DNA of 54,098 nt from Hirudo medicinalis (GCA_011800805.1 MPNW01000021.1:249535-303632), one strand, 5' to 3'. Positions 12,401 to 33,842 are shown, counted from the stretch's first letter. Notes: generated by a model not told the origin, from the letters alone. Made by a program: numbers and translations.

Positions 12401-13466
12401 GGCACCCAAAATGCAGGCTAGATAATAAATTCCACATAAATTCCTTTTCCGATTCACAACCAACCAACAAACCTGTACAATGAGCTTCTCAAGATCAGAA
12501 GCCTCAAAAGTGTTTACATTGAGGTAATCCAAATGTGCAAGAAGTTTCTCTTTCTCAAAGACATTCAATTCATGCTCCCCTTTAGTGAGATTCTTCACAG
12601 CTGCAAGTGATCGAAATGAAGAAAACAATAAGCTCTTTAATATTCCATTCCAAATCAAAATGGAAACAAAAACTTGATTACAGAATGCAAAATGAACAAT
12701 TTTAAAATGTGAATGCACTCACATGACCAATGTTCACATGGTCAAGGAAAATATTAAAATCATGCAAACAGTATCAATTATAATAACAAGCAACAACATT
12801 GCTTCAGAATGGTTTTCAGCTTCAAGAGATTCCTCAGTCTGTCCAATTCCTTCCTCTTAAACTCATCCAGTCTGGATCTTATGTTTTGTGAGATAAATTC
12901 TAAGTTCATCGAGAATTCTTTTGCCTGATCAAAATTCATTTAACTGAAACTTACTTTTAATGAGAACAATTAATTCAAGTAAAATTATGAAGAATTTTAA
13001 GAACAAGAATTTTATTTTGTTCTAATTTATAATTTGTTAAGATATAATGCTCAATTATATAACTTATATCAATTTATCAAAAGGTCTTGAGTTTGAATCA
13101 TACTTTGTCAGCCAATCCTTTACCCTCAGTCATGATTTTTTTTCTGAACCGTTCATCAGTCATCAATAAGCTCATGACCTCTCTAAGATATTTTTTATAG
13201 GACAGCATATGAACCTATAAACACATTAATACCTTTCACTTTATTATTTAAACATTCACATACAAAAACAAAATGTTGTGATGTGCAGTACAGTACTGGG
13301 AAGGACTGTACTGGTATCGTACATAAGTTGTTTTAGGAGTTCTTACCTCATCATCAAAGTCATCGTCCTCATTTTGTGTGCGAGAAGATTCTGTAGCTGT
13401 TGGCAATCCATAGACACATTTGGTAATCACGCAGATGCATAAACCAATGAAAAATCTTTTTCCCAT
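9469..13466 (-). CDS. NUCB: Nucleobindin (NUCB1/2 orthologue)
   Basis: Eleven exons join in phase to 454 residues: 13347-13466, 13104-13214, 12798-12924, 12473-12600, 11988-12173, 11534-11624, 11253-11311, 10441-10623, 9948-10022, 9782-9833 and 9469-9701. Residues 1-20 form a signal peptide. A basic, Glu/Lys-rich helix covers about 162-222. The signature KDFDPKTFFHLRD precedes EF-hand 1 (loop DVNGDGLWDHNE, 255-266), and EF-hand 2 has loop DNNTDGVISLGE (307-318). A Gln-rich tail contains QLKFQPD, as in vertebrate nucleobindin. Nucleobindins are Golgi and secreted calcium-binding proteins, also linked to G-protein binding and the nesfatin precursor. The donor of exon 3 (near 12797) is the least certain boundary. 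Confidence 0.94.
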
Positions 13467-14112
13467 ATCAATTAGCCTTGAGTAGTTTTTAGTGTAAATG
13501 TTTGTTTTGCATGCCCATAAAGGCATTAAAATAAAAGGTTACTGCCGTCAAGCTGCTAGGCAGAGTACTAATCGACGATTATTCTTAACAGGTGATTGGT
13601 TAGGTATTACCGAGAATATATTTCTTGTATAAACTTCAGAAATTTTCTGACAATACAAAAAACTTTCAAAAGTAAAAACCGCGGATTTGTATATGTTGCG
13701 CCACCACGTCAATGATGTAAATATAAAGAAATATGCAACTAAAGGTGAAAACATTCAAAAAAAAGTTGAGCTATTTTATTGAGATTTGTTATCATTGATA
13801 ATGGTGTAGTTTAAAGTGTAAGAGTAAACTGTTAAGTACAAAAATAGGCCTTAAAGAAATAATGAATCCGGATTTGATTATAGTGGCGTTTGCAGGACCT
13901 CCGACAGAAATTTCGAGCCCCTAAACTATATCAATTAGATAATGGAAAAGCAAAAAAAAAAGTTAAAACCCGGGCCCCTGCTCTACCCCTCTAGGGGAAT
14001 TTCAAGACCAACTTCATGACCGAAGAGAAAAGTTTATAAGGCAGTGAAACCCGACTAGATCAGTGTTCGTTATTGAAAGGGAGAGTCTTTTCCAGATTCG
14101 CGGGCCAACAAC
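13467..14112. other. Intergenic; nucleobindin promoter side and transposon-like ends
   Basis: It holds the upstream region of nucleobindin. TAGTGGCGTTTGCAGGACC (about 13880) and a GGGCCCC-rich stretch (about 13970) look like a second, diverged copy of the hAT-type end found at 14113. I see no gene. Confidence 0.35.
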
Positions 14113-15000
14113 CAGTGGCGTACGGGTGGGTTTGAGCACCCAAGGCTATTTAAAATATTGCGCCCCCTCATTAGCTGTTAGCCATGCCCATGAGCTGTTA
14201 TAATTCCAAGGTTTGTCACTATACTATTTATTTTCTAGACTTACAGTTGTACTTTCAGAAAATGCTTATATTTATAAAACAAAATTACTTCTCTGCAATC
14301 ATTAAAATTTACTTTAAAATTGTAATGTTTTACATGTTCCAAAAAAAAGTATTACAAAATAGGGAAACTGAACACATTAATTAAATTAATTAGACGTCGT
14401 CATTATATAAGTTGCATTTATTTAAAATATTTTGGATTTTATTCTTGCTATTTTTTCAATTAGGAAATTAATATTTACATTAAATTTTTTTTTCAACAAA
14501 TAAAAGTGTAAGGTTACTTTCCTGGATCATAGTTGATCTCTGATATACGTCTTTATTAACTATAATTTGGAGAAATTCTTTTCACAACTAGCATTAGATG
14601 CAGTGATTGTCAAAAAAATTCCTAGTGCCACAACGACACCAGTGAAACTTTCTTGCGTCTTCCACTTAATTATCCAGCATAATAAGTGTAGATATGTCCA
14701 TGTAGAGATGCTTTGCTCTGGATGAACTTATTTAAATAAAGAAATATGACGTCTAATATGTTCTTCAGCGGTCGTAGCTGCAACGAATATTTATCACGTA
14801 AATGCCGAGTGTGTCAAACATTCTGCGAAAGACAGGTAGGCGCTTCATATAGGAGAGACTTGAATAAAAACGTCTATTCTTTGGCAAATGCTTAGCCAAT
14901 TGGAGTGATATGGTCATATTTCCTTTCGCTGAAAATTAATTCCTTTGCAGCTGTATTGATAAGATGCTGAAGCTGCTCGAGGCAACAGGAAGGTAGATCA
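14113..15000 (-). mobile_element. hAT-family transposon remnant
   Basis: The minus strand at about 14632-14565 reads ALGIFLTITASNASCEKNFS, which matches the hAT C-terminal dimerisation region (usual form: LTIPVTVASAERSFS). LIKTYIRDQ follows after one stop. More upstream (14990-14800), CCLEQLQHLI and KRLPVFRRMF fit the same decayed transposase. At 14113 the sequence CAGTGGCGTACGGGTGG has the typical look of a hAT terminal repeat. The opposite terminus was not found, so the 5' end is probably truncated. Many stops make it inactive. Confidence 0.6.
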
Positions 15001-16370
15001 ACCAGAATTTAGTTGTAGCGAATTTTTGAGAGAATCAGGTTATATGATATCTCTGGGTGGAGCGGACCAGCAATGCTGTGAACCTCCCTGCAAAGTGCAA
15101 AGCAGAATCAAGTAGTTTTATTGGTATGAATGATCAGAACAGTCTGGATCCAGCCAGAATTCCAGGTTATGGATGGACTAGCTTTTTTTTAAACCAGTGA
15201 GACTCATTTTTTAACCATTATAATTAATTTTATTATTTACGACCTTCAAATTAAGCAAATTACCCGCCCTCAATGAACTGGTTGATTAGGATGGGTGCTC
15301 CCGCAACGGGGCGAAATCTTAAACATAAGACTGCAAGAGCACTATGCTCCTCGTCTTCATTAGCTCTCGAGTTTAAAGAGAGTGCAAATTTCAAGTTCAC
15401 CTTTTGGAAGGAGTTCTTGGGGACAGACAGTCATGCACTTTCTGTTTTATATTAGAGATTGTACAGGCCGGATCAGGTCAGAGCAGATAACCATCTTGGA
15501 AGAGAATTCAGAAGCTCGTTGGCCAGAGGAGCACCATAGGAAGAATGGTGATTTATTTTGCAAAATTTACAAATTACTGGAAATTAATTAAATTAAAAAA
15601 CACTATATCATATTTATTCAATATTCTAGCTACTCTATATGGTGAAGCGATCTTTATTCCAGGCTGTTGTAAGTTACCACATGTTCCTCTCAATGTAAAT
15701 GATTCAAGTTTTAATCATTGTTTTAATGATTTGGAATAAGGGTTTAATGAATCAAATTTGTATCCTCTGACCACAATTTCCCCAAAAAGTTGGTTATTTA
15801 TGGATGGCTGCCAAGCAAGAAATCGCATCCTGTCATTACTAGAAGGGTTGATCTTTTGGACTTCCAGAGCTCTCCATAGAATTTCATTGTTTGTTGAAGT
15901 TGTAAACTTCGCTGGCTCCTGCCATAGCAAAACTTATTTAAATATGCAGATTCTAAGAGATCTGTCAAATTCCAAAACTGCCTTGCTTCCTGCTAGCCCT
16001 CAGCAAGATGTTTTAAATAATAAACATCACAAAAGTTTGCCTTCTCAATTCAAATTTTAATTTTCAACACATTCTCATGCATAATGCGTGTGGCCAAAAG
16101 CCATTCTACAGAGTTTTCTGGAAAAGAACAAATCTCCTTATAAGCCCAAACTTAATGAAGATGCCCAACCGTTCAAAGAAAATTTGTTAAATTAAAGCTA
16201 CAAAATCAAAACTAAAAATCAAATTAAAAATTTAACTTTGAGAAAATAATAAGACTTCGCAAAATGAAAGTTAATTGATGGAATCACTGATAATAATCTA
16301 GTTATAACCTCAAAAATAGATTGCAGAATTACGATGAAAGGTAACAGTGAATTACTTTAACTATCTTCAA
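15001..16370. other. Intergenic, no recognised gene
   Basis: It contains several 60-100 residue open frames on both strands (15273-15591, 15715-16060), none with family resemblance or good splice context. The first part could still belong to the hAT element. The end next to 16371 is probably the RER1 3' UTR. Confidence 0.35.
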
Positions 16371-19049
16371 TCACAAAGTTTGGGTGGTCTGTTGAAGGTT
16401 ATCTTCTTTGCCAGCATATTTCATCTTGCCAAATGAGAAGGGAACATATCTGTACTTGATCATGTGCTGTCAACATAATACCACAAATTAGTTGTAAATT
16501 AGTATGGACAAAGTAATATTTGCATAAACACAAAAAATAGACATTATGTGTAATCTTATAGCAAATTATTTCTATTTTCTGCATGTTTACCAAATGCATT
16601 AAACATATATAAATAAAACTAATCACTTACAAGAATCTGCTTCTTCATGGTAACAAAAAACAACAGAATGAAGTACATGACCAAAATGGGCCAAAACACA
16701 GGAATATTGAAAAGCTCAAAAAAGGTGCAAAACATAGCAACTGTGGTGGCTTTCATGGCACTGTACCTGGATTGAGAAGAAATGTTATTAGATAAGTACA
16801 ATAACAAAATAAAAATCAAAAAAAGCTAGGCATCAACATTTACAGGGATCAGTGGTTTTGACATATCTTGGCATTGCACCAAATCTGACATGAATCAATG
16901 GGCACTTTACATTTGGGCTGTATCTATCAAGTCAGGATTATTTGAGGTTTTTGCAAAAACACTATACATTCGAAAAAAGACTATATATGCATATACCAGA
17001 GAACAGTAGCACGAATTAACATAATAGTCATGGCAACTCATAAAGATATTCCCTTTCTTTAATGATATTACTAATTAGCAGGTTGAAGTTTGCATCAAAT
17101 TAACAATAATTTAATTGCTAAGTAGAATGTCATTTAATAAATTTAAAAAATTAAGCAGAGATCAATGGGAATCCACAAAAACTCATGTTTTTCAAGTAAA
17201 ACTATGAGAAAACTCCTAGAATATGGACAATATGAGAAATAGTATAAATGTGCAAACTCAAGCAATTTCAAAAGAGTGGTTTAATGTACCAAAACTTGAA
17301 TTCTGATAATCTTCTCATGAAAGGCCTGAACTCTTCGTTTGCCTTGGTAGGAAGTTCGCCCTCGTCATCTGAAAATAAAAAACAATCATTTCCATGCAAA
17401 GGCTCCCCATGTTGCATCCTTATTCAGCAATGTATTATTAAGCTTTCTAATCATGAGTGCATCAATAAAACAATCACTGGGAAGAACAATTATTGTTCTG
17501 ATTAACTTTACAGTATTCAATGTTGAGAATTAAACAAACAGCAGTCATTACTCTGGTTATACACGCGAGATTGCAACATGTCCTCCTTATTTGGTAATGA
17601 AACTGAACCTTACTACCGACCCTCGTAATATGAGTGAAGAGCTGGATCAACCTTTGGTGTCAGGAAAGCAATGAAAATGTTGAGAAGATAAATGCCCAGA
17701 GCATAAGTGACAATGTACCATCCCTATTTAATCAACAATCAAATTCTAACATTATTAACAGAACTTTATAAGCACTAAAAATTAAATGGAAGAATTTATG
17801 CCTTCAAAAATAAATAATAATGTCTATAGAGATAATAAATACAATATTTTGAGCAACCTGGCATAAATTAATACCTTAAAATAAAATTAGAGCATAAAAG
17901 TAAACCTGCAATAAGATGGATCTAATCATGTAGATGGCAAGATAGGCCACAAACATGAACCATCTTAAGAAGGTATGGGGAGTGCATCTGTCCAACAGGT
18001 GTTGATACCTCTAAAATTTATTTTCAAAGTCTTTTAGCTTACATGCATTTCAGATAATGTGTCAACGATTTTCAGAACACTAGCCTTAATAATATAAATA
18101 ATATAGCCATAATATAAATAAATTAAGGTTTAATATCAGCAGATTTCTCATGTGAATGTGAAACTCAATTATTGTTGAAGACATTCTTAATGATAACATA
18201 GTTGACTAATAAATATTACCGAATCAAACTAACATATAATTGTTACTATTAAAAGCCATAAGTCAACCATGTGCAGTTTTATTAAAGCAATCACACATCT
18301 AGTATCTAGTATCAAGTAGATACTTGGCTATAATAATTAATAATATAAGGAAAGATTTACTTATTTATTTAGATTTATGTTAGTTTTTCATGCTCGACAT
18401 TAGCTTTTCACAACATCACATTTGAACCAACGTAATCCAATTTATAATAAATAATATTTAAACTCTGACAAACCTGATAAACTAAACAAAGTAATCTCCC
18501 ACAATTAAATGTTCATAAATTGTTATATTATTTTATTCAGAATACAGATAAATCAACTAAACCACACAGCTAGACAAAACATTTTAATTACTATAGACAA
18601 AATAAAAGTAAGTCAAAAAAGCAAAACATTAGTTTAGTTATCATAACTATTTGTTTAAAAGAGGGTCCAATTTACTTATAAATAACAAAGTTAACATCTC
18701 AAAACTTTTAATGTGAACAAGTCCTAAACAACAGTTCTTAGCGAGTGAAAACATAGCAACAGCAGGCTAACCATATCTGCTCAAAAGTAGAAGTAAATAG
18801 TAGTAAATTAAAGAAAAGCAAACAGACAATTATTTCTTTTTGGAGTCCTTAAACAAGTATGTAAGGTTAATGTATAAAATTAGTTATTACTTAATAAAAA
18901 TCCCAAAGGAATAAACTAATAACTGTAGTCATCCTACACAAACTTTCCCAAAGGTATGGTTCACTTACCGCTCCGATTCGGTTTATGAAATTCATTGGAG
19001 AGAAACCTTTAGACTCGTAAACTAATTCAATTTCACAGGGAGTTTCCAT
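16371..19049 (-). CDS. RER1: RER1, Golgi-to-ER retrieval receptor
   Basis: Six exons join in phase to 199 residues: 18969-19049, 17906-18010, 17621-17723, 17290-17368, 16631-16766 and 16371-16466. Family landmarks are LDRCTPHTFLRWFMFV, the QGWYIVTYALGIYLLNIFIA membrane segment, FLTPKVDPAL, EEFRPFMRRLSEFKFW, FNIPVFWPILVMYFILL and HMIKYRYVPFSFGK near the end. These give the four membrane segments of RER1, which returns escaped ER membrane proteins and unassembled subunits from the cis-Golgi in COPI vesicles. The length matches the usual 196 or so. The N-terminal 25 residues (METPCEIELV...) are not conserved, as is normal. It is divergent from the DYRK gene, whose coding region starts about 2 kb away. 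Confidence 0.96.
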
Positions 19050-19609
19050 AAAAATTACAGTCGAATAACATAATTATCTCAAACAGCGTTCGACGATCAT
19101 ACGAACCTCACACTCACGTTAATACGTTACCAGAGTTAAAAGAAAATCTAGAGTAACAGAAAATCGTAATTTTGAAAGTAGACCTAATAATTAAATATTT
19201 AATTGAATAAAGATCCACAGAGCATAAGGTGACATTCTTGATATTAGTTTAAAATTAGTTTGGTGTTTGAGTTTGCTTAGCATGGTACGTTGACAACCAA
19301 TTACAGCCTAAATATGATAAATCGAAAAAGCTTGAAAAATGTTTTACTTAGCAATATTTTAAACCAAGTTGCAGTTTGATCAAAAGCAAAAATTATTCTA
19401 ACTGACAATGACAAAATAGTAAATACAAAAATTAAGATACAAAATTTCCATGAACTGGCTTCTTATTGGCTGAGGATAAGTTTGAATTCATGCATATTTT
19501 AGCATCAGCCAGTAATGTTTAAACTCATCATCTCATGCGACCAATTGAAATATGTCTTAAAATAAGCTATTTATATCAGCCAATTAAAAACGTTAATTAC
19601 TGACATCGA

Positions 19610-19680
19610 TAAGCTAAAGGTCAGACCGCCATCTTGTTACGGATTTCCGGATGTTTATAGTTATAAGACAATATCGTGCA
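19610..19680. promoter_or_regulatory. Candidate shared promoter: YY1-like and ETS-like motifs
   Basis: CCGCCATCTTG (19626-19636) matches the YY1 core. GGATTTCCGGAT follows about 5 bases later and contains an ETS core. Such pairs are typical near transcription starts of housekeeping genes in animals. The site lies about 560 bp upstream of the RER1 start and about 1.4 kb upstream of the DYRK coding start, between the two divergent genes. Function is inferred from motifs only. Confidence 0.4.
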
Positions 19681-21079
19681 GTTGTTAATCGTGTTTTCTT
19701 TGAATATGTCCATTGCTGGGGCATACGGACCGTTCTAAATATAAACTTGTTGACTCCTGAATGAACTCCTTGCGTTTATAAGTCAGATGATTTAGTCACT
19801 CGCCTGAATTCGTCAAAAAACAAGTCTCCAAGGCATAAATTATCCATAATAACAGACGACATCGGTGCTTGGTCGTTTTTTAAATAAATTAGAAACCATT
19901 GCAACTTTTTAAACTGGCACAAAAGGTCTCAATCCGAATGAGAAGATCTTGTACGCTAATTGCGCGTTGGTTTTCAATGTCTGGCTCCATTCATGTCAGC
20001 TGGGAGGTGAGATGTAATTGTATCGTGTGCAGCCGTGTTCGCATTTCTTCAACTTGCACATCAGAAATGTTTTATGTCGAGCGCGATTATGTCTTCTATG
20101 CATGTGAATCTGAATGTCGAGGTGCCGAATATGCTAAGCATTAGTCGTTTGTGTTCCGATGGCAATGGATACCTACTGATCAAGCCGCGAAACTCTACTT
20201 TAAGCAGTTTCCTCTTCCATTGATTGGGTGGACTTTAGGTTTAAATGATTTTTTTAGCATGAACATTAAATTTCCATATATTTGATGAAACATTCATAAT
20301 GTGATTGGCCTTGTCAACAATTAATTTAGTTGATTTTTGATGTAGAGTGTGGATGGGAACCATTATCATCAGTGTGCTTTTAAGCATTCCATTGAATGTC
20401 TTTTTAAAAATTCTTTTAAAAATCATTTGTTAATTAAGTTGTAAACATTGTTATTGTAAAAGAAAAAATTAAAAATCTAGAATGGTTATGAATGCAGAGT
20501 AATTGGACTAAAATGTCTTATTTCATTCTTTTTTGTTGTTTCTCTTTGGTGCCCTTGATCTAGGAGACTTGAGTTGTCCTTATTTTGGCGCTTCGTCTGG
20601 ATTTAATGCCGCCACTCTATTGCTCTTGGTCTCCTTTTTAAAAAGTCAACTTTATTCTTTTTAATTCAACATTTCCTTCCAAAGGTTCTAGACTTTTGCC
20701 ATATTAAGATGATTGTTTTTTTTTTTTAAAGATTATGATTTTGTCTTCTTTAGTTTTTTATTATTACGATGTCTTGTTTAGACTTAATTAGATTAATTGA
20801 CTGATGTTAGTTTATGCTAATCATGATTGCAAATGTATCATTGCTACATATTTATGAAGTCAAAAGATTAAATTTATGAAATTAACAAATCTGAGTTATC
20901 ACTTTGTTATTTAATATTTCTTTTGACAAATAATTTAAACCATTTTGATATTTCTTTTCAGACTCAAAAGATACTTATGTTCTTTCTAGGATTGCTAATT
21001 GACCTGTTGGCAGGGTCTCTAATCTTGCAAGTTTCTCTTGTGGGCATGTGAATGTGCAAACTGTCAAAATCCTGTTGCA
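19681..21079. other. Upstream and probable 5' UTR region of the DYRK gene
   Basis: No conserved protein is visible. A likely acceptor (CTGTTGGCAG, ending about 21013) lies 66 bases before the kinase start codon. This suggests at least one untranslated exon further upstream. Short open frames at 19899-20223 are not recognisable. Confidence 0.4.
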
Positions 21080-28759
<7,680 letters not shown>

Positions 28760-31140
28760 AGTAGCATAAAACAGTTGCTTGATTTTCATTTTCATGTTCT
28801 GTGCTGGTGAGTTGCAAGGGGTGGCCTGGCTAAAATATGTTCTATTTTATGAGGAGTCACACTGCATCATTCGTTTCATAAGTTTGCAGATTTTTATTTT
28901 TATACTTTCGAGTTTTTATTCTTATTTTCAAATGTCAGAGTGCTACAACCATGGTTGGTGTTCAGAGTCTTTTATAGCAGATGAGTGATTGTTCAAAATT
29001 CTGTTGCAGACTACTTTAATAGTCATCCAATTAGTTGTTGGAGACATTTTTATAGATACTTTTGATATGGTGAAATGGACTTAATTTGGAATTCTCTTGT
29101 GATTGTTAACCGGCGGTATTTGAATTCTGCAGAATGGAATGATTGATAAATTAAGTTCCAATCCGACAATTGATGTTTTAAGTCTATTAATCTCTAACTT
29201 CTTTTCTAACCAATTACAATTGCATAATCTGCCAAGAGACTGTAAAGTCTGCACAGCTCATCCTCGAATACCTCTGCTCTTGTCCTCTTTTGGATTTACG
29301 TTGCCCACCTACGAATTGCTTTTTGGTTGAATGACCTTCATGTTTCAATTTTGCACTATGTAATTGCGCGATTGCTGACTGACTAGGTCATTCTTTGTTT
29401 TAAATTCAGTTGTAAGTGTGTGAGAATTGTCATTATATCTCTATTGAAAGAGATTATCCTATGTCTCTGTATCGTTGTCGCCAGTCTTTAGGGAATGGTT
29501 GGAGCAAGGAGTATTTAAAATTAGCTATTTAATCGGAAGGATTGTGTCGCTGCAAATCAAGGCATTGTACATAGCTGGCCCGTTTTGCTTAACTTAATTG
29601 GGCGCTGTCTTCGGATGGATTCACTGTTTTGAATCGTGCTGGAATGTAATTTGATGCTCCTTTACAATCTTCATTGCTTCTATGAAATCTTGCTTTATAT
29701 CATTTGCTTTTTTAGCGTTACGTTTTTCGAATCGTTGCATCTGACTTGGATTTAAGGCTTTTCTGTTTTATTGTGCTTTTACTCACAGCCTGAGTCGTCT
29801 TTGCGTTGCATTGAAACAACGCATCAAATGAATGCATGCGCTGGCTCTTCACCTGATTGGGATGTCTTCACATAAACACAGGGTTGACATTTTCACTTAG
29901 TGCCTCTCACTAAGTACAGGTAAGTCAGATGATAAGTGGCGTCATCACAGGCCTGTTGAATCTTTCAGTGTGAAGACCAAACACCCAAGAGCCATCCTCA
30001 GAGTCGGAGTTGAGCTATGTGCTCGTCTTGTGTTGCATTCATTCGCTGGGCATTCTCAACTCACATGCTGCTTGGTCATTGTTGCATAATTTATTTGGAA
30101 GTCGGACTTTGTGTCAAGTCCCCTCCTCTCGAGGTCTTTGTTGAGTTGTGCGAAGCGTTTGACGTGTTCTGAGCTTAAATGAGAATTTTGTTTGCTTTTC
30201 TTAAAAATCTGTTATTACATTGATTCAGTGGAGTTCAAAAATGAATTATAGAAGGTGCTACACAGTGTACTCTGTGATTATTTGATTCATTTTCTAATGT
30301 TGAATCTGCACTTTTTCCTGAAACTATTTAATGGTAGGATTTGTTATTTTCTTTGATTTTGGATTTAGGCCAAGTTTCCTCTCAGCAATGTTCTACAATA
30401 ACCAGTATTACTAAATAATGCATATCCATCGTTTTGCCAACTTCTTTTACATTCTATTGCACTTGGTCAAACTTCTTATTTTAGCAACAGTATTCTCATG
30501 ATTTAAATCATTTCGAAAATTTAAATTTGTTTCGAAAAGTAACTTTCCTTGTTAAGTGATGAACATGCTATAGTGCATCTGTTGCTCTCCTTGATTTGTT
30601 CATTTTCATCATCGTCGCCATCATCCACTTGATTTAAATTACTGAGATTAATCGTTCAATGATGTTCCTTGTGTTCTTTATTATACTCGTCTACATGATT
30701 GCCCTGTTCAAAGAACCCCAATAGCACTTAAACTGAATTTGGCATTTATTGCGATAATAATTGTGACCAAACAATAATGTTGCTAACGCTTGTAATTAAT
30801 GACAATAGTGTCTGTATCTGGAACGCTGTTAGTCAGGTGTTTTCTTATTGTCAACTATCTCTATTTATAAACTTGGAAATAGACATCAAGTAGCTCCAAA
30901 TTGTCTTGAAATTATTATGAGATAAGAAAAGTCAAATATTGAGCAAGCGCTGATTATCCCCTCGATTTTGAGTCTTGACACATTATCTAGTGGAATCGAT
31001 TCTTGGTGATATTAACGAGACCGTTGTTTCATGTCAAGTCTCCGGGAGTCTGCTCTTGGACTCGAAGTGGAGTTTTTCAAAATTTACTGAGGAGGCAGGT
31101 AATCATGCCACTCTAAAGTGTAACATTTCTAGTTGAGTCC
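28760..31140. other. DYRK 3' UTR and intergenic region
   Basis: A T-rich stretch of 2.4 kb after the kinase stop codon. No open frame has family resemblance, and I recognise no transposon. The first part is presumably 3' UTR, but I could not fix a polyadenylation site. Confidence 0.4.
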
Positions 31141-31154
31141 GTAATATGTAGAGT

Positions 31155-31270
31155 CTGCATCGTCTGCAGTGGGTTGCGCTCCTACATAGGTAATTACGGA
31201 GGTAATGGCAACAGTCGTAATGCGTCGTGTTCGCAACCCAGCCTCAAAGGGAATATAAAGGGTAGGACGA
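31155..31270 (+). repeat. SINE-like repeat, copy 3 (short)
   Basis: TGGGTTGCGCTCC (31170-31182) and GGTAATGGCAACAGTCGTAAT (31201-31221) match copy 1, and GTGTTCGCAACCC (31227-31239) sits at the B-box place. The ends TGGGTTGCG and CGCAACCCA are inverted repeats, so this copy can also fold as a hairpin. Confidence 0.5.
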
Positions 31271-31710
31271 TTAAAAAGTGCTTTACAATACAAATATTTA
31301 TTTGCCTATCTGGATTTGGTTGGGTTTCTCTTCAAATAAGCCACAATTTTTACTCAAAATACCTCAAAAGAGGAACAGATGAAAAGGGACAATTATTTGA
31401 AAAGGCTTTGAATAAGTAAGTAATGTTACAACAACAAAAATGGCTGAAATATCTGTTGGGATCAAGACATCAGAAGCTTAAGAAATGAGCTGAGAAAAAT
31501 CTCATGCTTAGTAGGACCTTGTGGCATGCAGGTGTCTCAACTTTAACCCCAAACAGGTAATTGAAAATGTGTTATTAGGAATCACAAAGTAAACCTTGGA
31601 TTCAATATCAACAGTCTGTTCCCAATAAAGATAAAGCTGATAAGTAATTATATCAAAAATTCACTCATTGTTAGGAAGAAACGTTCAAATAATCCGTCAT
31701 ATTTTACAAA

Positions 31711-33842
31711 TCAATCTTTTTTATTGAAATAACAGGCCATAGGGTCTTCTGCTCTCATTCTAAGTCTCTGATATGCCTCAACTTCTTCCTCTGTGGGTCC
31801 TTTGCTGTCATACATGACATTGTATGGGCAATCCTTGTCACCTTTCTCCAACATCTTGTCAACATCCATCTGCCTTAATTTTTCTTTTTTAATTGCCTTC
31901 TTCAACTTTTTCTCATATTTTTCGTCATCGGAAGTTTCTCTGAGTTTCTTCTTTTTGTGCTTATGCTTCTTTTTCTTCTTGTCTTCTTTTGAATCATTTC
32001 CATTCTTAGTCTAGATGAATTAATTTTGCTTTAGATTTTGTTACTAACATGAATATTAACGTATTATTGTTGTACTAATCAATCTCATATAGAAATTTAA
32101 AAAAAATGTAAACTTTTTTCCTTAAAGTGAAAGGGAACAAATGAGAAATAGTACTTACTTTTCTTGATGTTGGTTCATCATCATCTTCATCAGAATCTGA
32201 AGTACATGATTCATCAGAAGTTTCGTGATTCCTACGTTTCCTCTTCTTGTTCTTGTGTTTCTTCTTTTCTTCCTTCCTCTTTTTTTCATCTGCTTGTATC
32301 CTCTCCAAATGTTGGTGCAGCAATGAATTTGAATCAATAATCGACTTCACTGGTTCACTTTCAGTTGCTCTTTTAGGAACGACTTCTACATCTGCTTCTT
32401 GGAATTCCTTGTTATTCAAAATATTTTCTTTCAGGCCAGCCTCACCGATGCAATACGAGCCCCTCACAAGAGAGTGGCAGCATTCATAACCCCACCTTCC
32501 GGCATCCCAATAGGAACCCCAGACTGCAGTGTGGTTCTTTTCCAGCACATCCTCTTCGTATTTTGACTTGACGACTCTTTTCTTGTTTCCCTTCACCAAT
32601 GTTCCGTGCCTTGAATATTCAACATATTCTTCATTCTGACCCAGAAGGAATTCCATAGGAGGAGCATCAAGATGCTCTTGACCTCCATATTTTTCCAGAA
32701 TACTTCCTTTGGCCTTTTCTTTATAGGCATCCTTTTTTTTCTGATATTCTCTGTGAAGCAACTCCAGTTTTGTTGGATCTGCCTGCACGTTAACATCTGT
32801 TCCTTTAGAATAGGCCTCCCAGGCAAACATTTGCTTTTTGATGGTGTCACTTGCTTCTCCAGACCACCTTACAAAGTTGTCACCTGCATACGGCAACTCT
32901 TTAGCATCTACTCCATTACCATCAAAAGGATTAGCCCTCATGGCTCTAGTCTTTGGATCATAGAAGGCAGAATTAACATCGAGATTATACAAATACTTGG
33001 CTGTGTCTTCTCTAATCCTGAGATTTCTGACAGTAATCCTTTGCTTTGTCTCAAACTTCTGACCAGGCATGGCAATATCATCTGCATATTTGTCATCATC
33101 TTCATCTTCATCGTCTGGTCCTTCATCTCCATGTTTTTCATCAAGAAGAGATGTTTCCAATTTTTTGGCCTTCATTTCACGTTTTACTTCCTCCACTTTC
33201 TGAAAATCCTCAACAATCTTCTTATGCTCACTGGGGTTATAGCCATTCCACCTGTCTCTTTTGCCATCATATGAAAGATGCAGATTTGGCTGTTCACAAT
33301 CATCTGATGCAAAATTTCTACTATACTTGGCTCCTATCTTTCTAGGCCTCTCGAGGCAAAATTTTTTTGTGTGCCCTAGAGCACCGCAATTCTCACAAGC
33401 CCCTTCTCTGAATTTAGTGGCAACCTTGCCAGTCTGAGCACCTTTAATGTACCATTCATCCATTGAAGAATAATGCTCCTTTCTTTCATCTGGCTCTCTT
33501 TGATGCTTCAATGTTGGTCTCATGGCTCCAGTGTACCATGGAGCTTGCATGATATATTGAGGAATGTGCGGATTAATGTCCCTAAACAAATGCATAAGCT
33601 CTTAATTATTTTCAGCCAAAGTGGGTCTTCCTCAGTTTTACTGATAAATAAAAAGTATAATCCACCTACTTTCCCTCCTCATCTTGCATGGCTGGGGCTG
33701 TACCAGCTTTCCTAGCCTCTTCCAACTCTTTGATCTTTCTCCAATCTTCTTTTTTCTTTTTTTCACTGGTCTCATCCACCATCTCTTCAGTTTTGGTCAT
33801 TTTTGCCACCATTGAAGGTGGCACATTTACTTGAAATGACAT
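31711..33842 (-). CDS. SLU7: Pre-mRNA splicing factor SLU7
   Basis: Three exons join in phase to 631 residues: 33670-33842, 32159-33581 and 31711-32010. SLU7 hallmarks are [10 protein letters not shown] (59-68), a CCHC zinc knuckle (C120, C123, H128, C133 in [14 protein letters not shown]), [58 protein letters not shown] and [19 protein letters not shown] Lys-rich tail ends [23 protein letters not shown]7 acts in the second catalytic step of splicing, holding the free 5' exon and helping 3' splice-site choice in the nucleus. The start [10 protein letters not shown] was chosen as the conserved N terminus, and an upstream in-frame ATG also exists. At 631 residues it is slightly longer than the human protein of about 586, mainly in the acidic and Lys-rich parts. 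Confidence 0.97.

Noticed and set aside
32672..33274. 200-codon plus-strand open frame opposite SLU7
   Set aside because: It lies within the SLU7 coding exon in antisense, and the minus strand has the conserved protein.
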